Shown here piece by piece: positions 32,334-39,192 of a stretch of DNA of 39,192 bases (positions are counted from its first letter, which is position 1; each line of letters starts with the position of its first letter). The stretch comes from Mediterranea sp. (in: CFB group bacteria). Its GTDB lineage: Bacteria; Bacteroidota; Bacteroidia; Bacteroidales; Bacteroidaceae. Where the stretch lies: positions 1-39,192 of the forward strand of contig JAISIZ010000069.1 of NCBI GenBank assembly GCA_031261785.1, given 5' to 3'. The notes under the pieces are model-generated. The model did no database searches and was not told the origin of the DNA. It worked only from the letters and a program-made list of their open reading frames with translations. The position numbers and the translations under genes are program-made.

Positions 32334-35300
32334 ATGAAAAAGACAACCTGTTTCTCGAGATGGATGCCCACCGCGCCATCACCGCGGGCTTTCCGAAGCT
32401 CGCGCCGAACCTTCCGCCTGACCTTGGCGGCACTCCTTTTCTTTATCGCGACGCCTTCATTGGGGCAACAGCCCTTCATCAAGAACGTCCCCAGCCCGGA
32501 GATCGCCGGACTGGGCGAGTTCGGCACGGTGCCGGTGAGCCTGTACACGGGCGTACCGGACATCTCTATCCCGCTGCACGAGATGAGGGCGGGGAATTAC
32601 ACGCTCCCCCTGTCGGCCAGCTACCACCTGGCCTCAGTCAAGCCCAACTCGCAGCCGGGTTGCCTCGGGCTGGGATGGAACCTGATGGCGGGAGGATACA
32701 TCACTCGGTCGGTGCGGGGAGTGATGGACGAGACGAAATACGCGGACGGGGTAGCCCCCGGGTATTATGAACGGGCAGGCTCGCTGGAGGGGATGACCAA
32801 TGAGCAGTTTGTCGAGGCCACCCTGTTTCTGGATGAAAGCCATGGGAGCTTCTACGAGCTGGTCGCCGACGAGTTCTCGTTCGCCTTCTGTGGCTACTCG
32901 GGCAATTTCTACCAGACGGGGGAGAACGAGTGGACAGTCGTCTCCGACCAGGACATACGCGTGGAGTTCGACCCGACACCCGGACAGGGCTTCATCAGCC
33001 TCTCGGACCTCGACGGGAGGATACCTACGGGGGAATGGAGTCCCCTTCACAGGAACGACCGCTATTACAACAAGTTCACGCTGGTCACCCCGGATGGCTG
33101 CCGGTACGAGTTCGGCGGGCTATACGCCACGGAATTCAGCGTTCCCTATTATGACCGCAACAACAGCGTCTTGACGCCCACGACTTGGCGGCTGTCTAGG
33201 ATCACGACCGTGGAGGGACGGACCATCGAGTTCGGGTACGACACGTCGGCCGTCATGTGCGACCTGCGGTACGCGCCTCAGCAGAAGGTGGTCACGGGAG
33301 TGGAATGCAGCGTCAACCGCGTCCAGTACGGGCGATCGGGAATGACGGGATACCTGCTCTTCCCCGTTTACCTGAAAACGGTCAAGAGCCTCACCGAGAC
33401 CCTTAGATTCGTTTACCGGGATGAGGCGGGATATCCCGAATCCTTCGTGGATTCTTACCTGGCCTGGAAGGATCCCGGGCTTTACGGGAGGGACAACCTG
33501 GTGAACGTGTCGGCGGCCCCGTCCGGCCAATTCCACGTGTTCCTCGGGCCGGAGATCAACATGGCGGGCAGCGAGAACGACCTGCGGCGGTCCATAAAGG
33601 CCAGGCTCAAGTGCAAGATCCTGCATTGCGTCTATATAGAGATAAACGGGGGCATCTCAACACGGACGATTTATTTCGGCTACGTGAGGAACAACCGTGT
33701 CAAGCTGTCGCTGATCACGGGCAGGCAAGGGAATCCGTCCTTCATAACCAGCCAGGGGCGGACACCTCACGGGGAATCCTTTCTCGCCGCCTCGTACGAT
33801 ATCCCTGAGGATCCGGAACCTGGGCGGGCGCCCGAATACCGTTTCACGTACGACACGGAGGTCACCTACCCCAAGGACGATTACGTCCGTCCCCTTGCGG
33901 ATTCGTGGGGGTATTACATGGGGACGCAGGTTGTTTTCTCGGACACTCCCACTTTCCAGCCCCACACCGCCGGACTTTGGACCGCGAAGGCCGAGACGTT
34001 GAAAGAGATCGTGTATCCGACCGGCGGAAAGACGCGCCTTGAATATGAGCGGCACGATTATTCCCAAGCGCTGGACTCGACGCGCCAATCCCTGGTCCCG
34101 CTACAGGGGAGCACGGGCGGCCTGCGCGTCAAGAGCGTCACCAGCCTGAGCGAGGGTGATAGCGTATTGGGAATCAAGCGGTACCATTACTCCGGGAGTC
34201 CCGACGCTCACGCCCCGAGCAGCGGCGTGCTGAAGTCCCTCCCCGTCCACACGGTCGTTTATGATTACACTCGGAGGATTCTTTTCACCACGCTATCCCA
34301 GAAACTGGTCCTCCGTTCCCAAGGCGGCTTCTTCCCCTCGGTGACGAACATGAACACGCCCGACGTGGGCTACTCATGCGTCATAGAGGAGACTACCGAC
34401 GCGGAGGGCGAGTCCCTGGGATACATCATCCGGCGCTACTCCAATTATGGCGTGGACATCCATGGCGATTCCCACTACGACGAGCCTCCCATCCATTCCA
34501 CGTTCCGTAGCCAGGGGTACATGGTTCCCCATGGCAGCCGTTCTATGGAGAGGGGTAAATTGCTCTCGGAGGAATACCATGACGCGTCCGGCCGCCTGCG
34601 CAAGGAGAATCGCTACCGCTATAAGGCGGTGAATCCCGGATCCCTGAAGACGGCGAGCCAAGAGGCGTTGCGGTTTTGCTCCGACCCCGACAACCAAGTC
34701 GTCCACAAGTCCGGTACGCTCACCCACACGTACACCTACTCCTACCTCCAGGACTCCATCGTGGAGAGCGTCTACCCGCTGTCGGGGACGGTACCCTTCA
34801 CGCGCAAGACCGCCCTCGACTACGACACGCGCAAGCTGCCGTCCCGTTCCGTCACCTGGCGTAGCGACGGGGGAAGGGTGACGGAGAGCTACACGCGCGC
34901 CGCCGACCAGCCGGGGAACGGGTGGATGAGGGACAAGCACCTGGTATCCTGGCTCCACGACAGGACGACCGAGGCGGGAGGCGTACGGAAGCGGGAGACG
35001 TACTGGTACGGGAGCCGTCCCGTCCCCCACGTCGAGCGGATGGACGAGGAACGGAACGGGCACTCGCGCGAGGTCTACGCCGTGGACAAGGCCGACCCGT
35101 ACGGGAACCCCGTCTCGGTCCGCGAGAGGGGCGTGCCCATAACGTTGCTTTGGGGGAAACAGGGGCAACGTCTCATGGCCAAGATAGAGAACGCCACGCT
35201 GGAGGAAGTGGCGCGCGTGTCGGGGAGCGACGCGGCCTGGCTGTCCTCCTCGATGGCGTTCGACCACTCCCTGATAGAGGGCATCCGCCACAAGATGCCC

Positions 35301-35558
35301 CAATCGCTTTTCCATATATACAAATACACGCCCGACCTGTGGCTGGAATCGGAGACGTCCCCAAACGGGACGACCGTCCATCATGCGTACGACTATCTGG
35401 GGCGGCTTGTCGAGAGCTACCGCATGGAACGGGGCGAGGACGGACTCCTCCGGAAAAGGACGCTGGACAGGTACGATTACCAATACCACAACCATGACGG
35501 GAGGGCGCCCGGGGCCATCGAGGACGGACGCGTGAAATCAGGGGAGGAAGGATTATGA
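32334..35558 (+). CDS. Large secreted Rhs/YD-repeat protein without core domain (upstream partner)
   Basis: 1074 aa. A long basic n-region precedes the signal-peptide core LTLAALLFFIATPSLGQ (about 29-45). The block GEFGTVPVSLYTGVPDISIP followed by LGLGWNLMAGGYITRSVRG (about 60-130) is the conserved N-terminal region of Bacteroidetes Rhs-like proteins, similar in layout to the SpvB/TcB side of Tc toxins. Scattered YD-type repeats include YHDASGRLRKENRYRYK and, near the end, YDYLGRLVESYRMERG. The protein ends without an Rhs core. Its stop overlaps the start of the next Rhs gene (ATGA). I infer that the two proteins together form a toxin-enclosing shell; this is not shown by sequence alone. Confidence 0.82.
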   Translation: MKKTTCFSRWMPTAPSPRAFRSSRRTFRLTLAALLFFIATPSLGQQPFIKNVPSPEIAGLGEFGTVPVSLYTGVPDISIPLHEMRAGNYTLPLSASYHLASVKPNSQPGCLGLGWNLMAGGYITRSVRGVMDETKYADGVAPGYYERAGSLEGMTNEQFVEATLFLDESHGSFYELVADEFSFAFCGYSGNFYQTGENEWTVVSDQDIRVEFDPTPGQGFISLSDLDGRIPTGEWSPLHRNDRYYNKFTLVTPDGCRYEFGGLYATEFSVPYYDRNNSVLTPTTWRLSRITTVEGRTIEFGYDTSAVMCDLRYAPQQKVVTGVECSVNRVQYGRSGMTGYLLFPVYLKTVKSLTETLRFVYRDEAGYPESFVDSYLAWKDPGLYGRDNLVNVSAAPSGQFHVFLGPEINMAGSENDLRRSIKARLKCKILHCVYIEINGGISTRTIYFGYVRNNRVKLSLITGRQGNPSFITSQGRTPHGESFLAASYDIPEDPEPGRAPEYRFTYDTEVTYPKDDYVRPLADSWGYYMGTQVVFSDTPTFQPHTAGLWTAKAETLKEIVYPTGGKTRLEYERHDYSQALDSTRQSLVPLQGSTGGLRVKSVTSLSEGDSVLGIKRYHYSGSPDAHAPSSGVLKSLPVHTVVYDYTRRILFTTLSQKLVLRSQGGFFPSVTNMNTPDVGYSCVIEETTDAEGESLGYIIRRYSNYGVDIHGDSHYDEPPIHSTFRSQGYMVPHGSRSMERGKLLSEEYHDASGRLRKENRYRYKAVNPGSLKTASQEALRFCSDPDNQVVHKSGTLTHTYTYSYLQDSIVESVYPLSGTVPFTRKTALDYDTRKLPSRSVTWRSDGGRVTESYTRAADQPGNGWMRDKHLVSWLHDRTTEAGGVRKRETYWYGSRPVPHVERMDEERNGHSREVYAVDKADPYGNPVSVRERGVPITLLWGKQGQRLMAKIENATLEEVARVSGSDAAWLSSSMAFDHSLIEGIRHKMPQSLFHIYKYTPDLWLESETSPNGTTVHHAYDYLGRLVESYRMERGEDGLLRKRTLDRYDYQYHNHDGRAPGAIEDGRVKSGEEGL

Positions 35559-38500
35559 GAACGGGAACACTTATCCTGCTGGCGGCCTTGTCGCTGGCGC
35601 TCCGCCCCGCATGCGGGCAAGGTTTTCCCACGCCGGGATCCATGACACCAGGCATGGGCGGCGGGGAATTGTCGATCGGGCGGGACGCGGCCAGTACCGT
35701 CACGCTGGACTACCTGGGGCAGGACGGGACCTATGAGGCCTATTGCCTGCTGAGCCTCGACGGGCCGATGGCGTTCTCGTTCGACGTCGACTCGCTACGC
35801 CATCCCGGCGGGGGAGCCGGGACGGAGGCCCCGTTATCCTGGAGCCTGGCGATAGCCGAGTACAATGGGGTCTCCGCCCCGGCCGGAAGAACCCATTACC
35901 GGAAAGGGCCGCTCCTATTGGGCGCCCCACCCGCGCTGGACGTGTCGGACGAAGTGTACCTGCCCGCGGGCAGGTACCTGCTCGTATCCTCGCTTCTGGG
36001 GAAGACGGGGAAGACCGTGGCCCTGGACGAGATCCCGTCCGGGGACGGGTCCGCCTCGCCCCCTTCCCCGGGGAATCATCCGGCCGATCCCCCCGGTAAC
36101 GTCGACGACCCCGGGACGGAGCTGATAGAGCAACTCGTGCCGGATGGCGGGGCGCTGGCGGCCGACGCCGGGCTCGACGCTTACGCCGCCTCGTTCTCCT
36201 ACCGGACCCGTGCGGCCTATCCCGAGGAGGAGCCCATGCCATCCATCCCCCCGGGTAGCCGAAGACTGGAGTTCACCCTCCCCGCCCGGGCGGGCCGGAA
36301 CGCCGTCTCTGCGCTCACTAGTCTCGACGGGGGCGCCGAGGGGCCGCTCACCGTCAGCTATTACGACGGCCTCGGGCGCCTGGGGCAAAGCGTTAACCGC
36401 GGCGCCTCGCCAACGGGGAAGGACTGGGCCGCCTTGCGGGAATACGACGGCTGGGGACGCCCGGGCGACGAGTGGCTCCCGGCCGCCATGCCCGCGGACA
36501 GTGGGAACTTCGTGCCCCCGACATCCTACAAGGCATGGGCGACGACGGCCCATGGCGACGCGCGCCCCTACTCCTCGCCCGTCTACGAGGCGTCACCGTT
36601 GGACAGGGTCGTACGCCAGTACGGCCCGGGAGAGTCGTGGCGCTCGGGCGACAGGTTCGTGGGGACCAATGAGGACGTCTACCGGTCGGCCAGGCACCCG
36701 TGGTGCCTCAATGTCTATCTCGTCGACGGCGAGAGAGAGGCGATGACGATAGCCGTCAACGGCCTGCGCCCCGACGGTACCCTGCTGGTGACCGAGACCG
36801 TGGACGAGGATGGCGGGACGCTGCGGACGTTCGTGGACCGTTCCGGCCACATAGTTCTCGAGCGGAGGACCAGCCCCGGGGTGGGCGGAGGCTTCCTGGA
36901 CACCTACTACATCCGAAATGCCCTCGGCGAAATCCGCGCCGTGCTGCCACCCGGGCTGTCCGCGAGGCTGGATATACTGGGGACGGCGCCGCAAGCCTTG
37001 CTCGACGGGTACGCCTACCTGTACAAGCTGGACCCGATGGGTAACGTGGCGGGCAGGAAGCGTCCCGGCGCCGACTGGGAATACTACGTGTACGATAACG
37101 GCGGAACCCTGGTCTTTAGCCAGGATGGCGAGGAGCGCGCGCGGGGGGTGTGGTCGTTCGCGCTCTCCGACCCGTTCGGCCGTCCGGCCTTGCGGGGCAC
37201 CTGCGAGAACGAGCTTGACCCGTTCGCCGCCCCATGTATCGACGAACCCCATGCCCGGTTCATCTGCGAGATGGTGGGCGCGGCCGACAACGGGGGTTAC
37301 CGTGTGGGGAAGGACATTGAGGGCTACCCGCTCGTGAATCCCGTCATCCACCAGGTCAGCTACTACGACAACTATAATTTCACGTACCGGTTCAGTTTCC
37401 CCGACCGGGAAGCGTTCGGCTACGAGGCCGTCGAAGGGTTCGCCGCGGAGCCGTCCAGCGCCAAGGGACTGCTCACGGGCACGCTGGTCGCCCGCCTGGA
37501 CACCGGGGCGGTGACCTACCGGCGCTCCGCCTTCTATTACGACGACCGGGGCAGGCTCGCGCAGCGGCGCTCCGCCGACCTCCTGGGGGGCGTCCCGCTC
37601 GGTGCGATAGAAATCCCCACCTGGGGTGACGCCGGCCATGCCGGGGATCCCGGCGGCGACGGGGCGTTTCCCTTGCCGCCCGCCGGAATCCCCCCCGCAT
37701 CCATCGACATGGACGTGGAGCGTATAGCCTACAACTTCACCGGCCAGCCCACGCTACGCCTGCTCACGCACTCGCTCGCCGGGCAGCCCACGCGGACGGA
37801 GCGGTACACGTACACGTACGACCACGAGCTTCGCCCGCTCCTTACCACGCACCAATTAGACGGCGGCGAGGTGGTGACCCTGGTCGACAACGAGTACGAC
37901 GAGCTGGGCCGCCTGAAGGCGAACAAACGGAACGGCAACGCCAACCTCCGCACCGACTACGCCTATAACATCAGGTCGTGGACAAAAAGCATCGACAGCC
38001 CTCTGTTCAGCCAGACGCTGTACTACAACGAGCAACGCGGGGGCAGTACGCCCCGCTACAACGGCAACATCTCCGCCATGGACTGGAAAGTGACGCGCTC
38101 GGGCGACGGCAAGCAACGGGGCTACAACTTCGCGTACGACAACCTCTCCCGCCTGACGGCGGCCGATTACCGCGAAGCGGGAGCGGCGAGCGAGAAATTC
38201 AGCGCCGCCTACTCCTACGACCTGCACGGTAACATCCTGAGCCTGCAACGTCATGGGAACAAAGGCCCCGCCGCGTACGGTCTCGTGGACAACGTCGCCT
38301 TCACCTACGTCGGCAACCAGCTCGTGAAAGCGACCGATACGGGCGAGGCGGCGAATAACTCCTTCTCGTATGACTTCATGGACGGGGCGGACATCGATGT
38401 CGAGTACGCCTACGACGCCAACGGCAACATGACCATGGACGCCAACCGTGGAATTTATTCCATTGCCTACAACGTCCTGAATCTCCCCGAAAAGATTACC

Positions 38501-39192
38501 TTCGCGGAACCGGGCGTTTACAACGAGTACGTCTACTCGGCGGACGGGACGAAGCTCTCCGTCCTCCACAAGAAGGCGAGCACCGAGGTACGCACGGATT
38601 ATGTCGGCAATATGATCTACAAGAACGACTCATTGGACATGATTCTCGTGGACGGCGGCTACATCAAAGACGGCCGGTACCACTTCTACCTCCAGGATCA
38701 CTTGGGGAGCAACCGGGTGGTGGCCGACGCGAACGGCAACATCGTCCAGGCCAACCATTACTACCCGTACGGCACGCCCTTCGCCGAGAGCTACTCTTCC
38801 GACATCCAGAAGTACAAGTACATCGGCAAGGAGTACGACACGGATAACGGCCTGAACTGGTACGACGTGGAAGCCCGCATGATGGACGGCCTGCGGTTCA
38901 CGACGATGGATCCGCTGGCGGAGAAGTATTACTCGGTGAGTCCGTATGCGTATTGCGCTGGGAATCCGATAAATGCCATAGACTCTGATGGAAAACTTCC
39001 GATTTTCTTAGTTCCATTAATAAAGGGTGCTGTCGGAGCAATAGTAGATGCCGCTGCTCAAGTTACAGTTTCTATGGCTAATGGTCAAGGGTTTGGTGAA
39101 GCGATGTCGAATATAGACTATACAAGTGTTGGTGCATCGTTTGTGACTTCCGCCGTTACTATGCCTGGAATGTCTACTGCGGCAAAAGTCAC
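35555..39192 (+). CDS. Rhs repeat protein with Rhs-associated core and variable C-terminal tip (partial, runs off right edge)
   Basis: At least 1212 codons, open to the window end. The ATG overlaps the previous stop, with GGAGGAAGG upstream. Signal peptide about 1-22 (ends ACGQ). Residues about 25-150 form an unfamiliar beta-rich domain, followed by a Pro/Gly/Asp-rich linker (about 160-185). A DUF6443-like start (YYDGLGRLGQS, about 268) leads into many YD repeats. The Rhs core spans about 1045-1146, with FYLQDHLGSNRV, YIGKEYDTDNGLNWYD, DPLAEKYYSVSPYAYCAGNP and DSDG (1143-1146). After this the GC falls sharply, and a Gly/Ala-rich hydrophobic segment begins the exchangeable tip. The toxin domain itself is not in the window. 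Confidence 0.9.
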   Translation, partial: MRTGTLILLAALSLALRPACGQGFPTPGSMTPGMGGGELSIGRDAASTVTLDYLGQDGTYEAYCLLSLDGPMAFSFDVDSLRHPGGGAGTEAPLSWSLAIAEYNGVSAPAGRTHYRKGPLLLGAPPALDVSDEVYLPAGRYLLVSSLLGKTGKTVALDEIPSGDGSASPPSPGNHPADPPGNVDDPGTELIEQLVPDGGALAADAGLDAYAASFSYRTRAAYPEEEPMPSIPPGSRRLEFTLPARAGRNAVSALTSLDGGAEGPLTVSYYDGLGRLGQSVNRGASPTGKDWAALREYDGWGRPGDEWLPAAMPADSGNFVPPTSYKAWATTAHGDARPYSSPVYEASPLDRVVRQYGPGESWRSGDRFVGTNEDVYRSARHPWCLNVYLVDGEREAMTIAVNGLRPDGTLLVTETVDEDGGTLRTFVDRSGHIVLERRTSPGVGGGFLDTYYIRNALGEIRAVLPPGLSARLDILGTAPQALLDGYAYLYKLDPMGNVAGRKRPGADWEYYVYDNGGTLVFSQDGEERARGVWSFALSDPFGRPALRGTCENELDPFAAPCIDEPHARFICEMVGAADNGGYRVGKDIEGYPLVNPVIHQVSYYDNYNFTYRFSFPDREAFGYEAVEGFAAEPSSAKGLLTGTLVARLDTGAVTYRRSAFYYDDRGRLAQRRSADLLGGVPLGAIEIPTWGDAGHAGDPGGDGAFPLPPAGIPPASIDMDVERIAYNFTGQPTLRLLTHSLAGQPTRTERYTYTYDHELRPLLTTHQLDGGEVVTLVDNEYDELGRLKANKRNGNANLRTDYAYNIRSWTKSIDSPLFSQTLYYNEQRGGSTPRYNGNISAMDWKVTRSGDGKQRGYNFAYDNLSRLTAADYREAGAASEKFSAAYSYDLHGNILSLQRHGNKGPAAYGLVDNVAFTYVGNQLVKATDTGEAANNSFSYDFMDGADIDVEYAYDANGNMTMDANRGIYSIAYNVLNLPEKITFAEPGVYNEYVYSADGTKLSVLHKKASTEVRTDYVGNMIYKNDSLDMILVDGGYIKDGRYHFYLQDHLGSNRVVADANGNIVQANHYYPYGTPFAESYSSDIQKYKYIGKEYDTDNGLNWYDVEARMMDGLRFTTMDPLAEKYYSVSPYAYCAGNPINAIDSDGKLPIFLVPLIKGAVGAIVDAAAQVTVSMANGQGFGEAMSNIDYTSVGASFVTSAVTMPGMSTAAKV
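38981..39192 (+). other. Low-GC start of the Rhs C-terminal tip
   Basis: From DSDG onward the coding sequence shifts in composition: 44% GC by hand count over 39001-39180, against 63% (38701-38760) and 58% (38821-38880). Codon choice changes from GC-ending to A/T-ending. The 66 visible residues (LPIFLVPLIKGAVGAIVDAA and following) look like the hydrophobic linker that often precedes Rhs toxin domains. This marks a likely recombination joint. Confidence 0.8.

Noticed and set aside
32334..39192. Type VI secretion-linked Rhs effector
   Set aside because: Both proteins carry signal peptides and no PAAR, VgrG or T6SS genes are visible, so a T6SS assignment is not supported.

Overview
The window comes from the chromosome of a GC-rich member of the Bacteroidales (roughly 60% GC by eye). 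Several start sites carry the Bacteroidetes-type promoter, a TTG at -33 and TAnnTTTG at -7 spaced 19-20 nt, and most starts lack a strong Shine-Dalgarno. The gene content fits an anaerobic, host- or glycan-associated organism: a FeoA-FeoB fusion, HydE/HydG for [FeFe]-hydrogenase maturation, a short-chain (SDR) threonine dehydrogenase, a GH29 fucosidase with FucP, and a Bacteroidetes-style Rhs pair. A Tannerellaceae-like organism is possible, but the genus cannot be fixed from the sequence alone.

Left part (1-10.5 kb). A 41-bp tandem repeat opens the window. It is followed on the minus strand by a U32 peptidase/TrhP-like gene, a hotdog thioesterase and dprA. A dusB-like gene runs on the plus strand and converges, with overlapping ends, on a minus-strand cluster of a cation-diffusion facilitator, an NAD-dependent epimerase and a PAP2 membrane enzyme. 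Then come feoAB, a Cys-rich FeoB-associated protein, and a tRNA-Cys gene with a clear promoter and terminator.

Middle part (10.5-27.7 kb). A tightly packed plus-strand cluster holds tdh, a DUF4348-like lipoprotein, murB and a metallo-beta-lactamase-fold hydrolase. It converges on an rsmF-like rRNA methyltransferase. A three-gene unit (membrane protein, ECF sigma factor, small membrane protein) converges on a lipoprotein-hydE-hydG operon. An AAA-ATPase/PD-(D/E)XK gene with its own promoter follows, then a second, unrelated 41-bp tandem array. After this come a fucose-use operon (fucosidase, mutarotase, FucP) ending in an AlkD-like repair gene, a small membrane protein and a plsC-like acyltransferase.

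Right part (27.7-39.2 kb). sbcD and sbcC (ATGA-coupled) are followed by an AT-richer spacer and two large translationally coupled Rhs-family genes. The second Rhs gene is open to the window edge. It carries an Rhs core and then drops sharply in GC (44% by hand count over 39001-39180, about 60% before), as expected for an exchangeable C-terminal toxin tip. This Rhs module is the most interesting part of the window, and its decisive toxin/immunity part lies just beyond the right edge.
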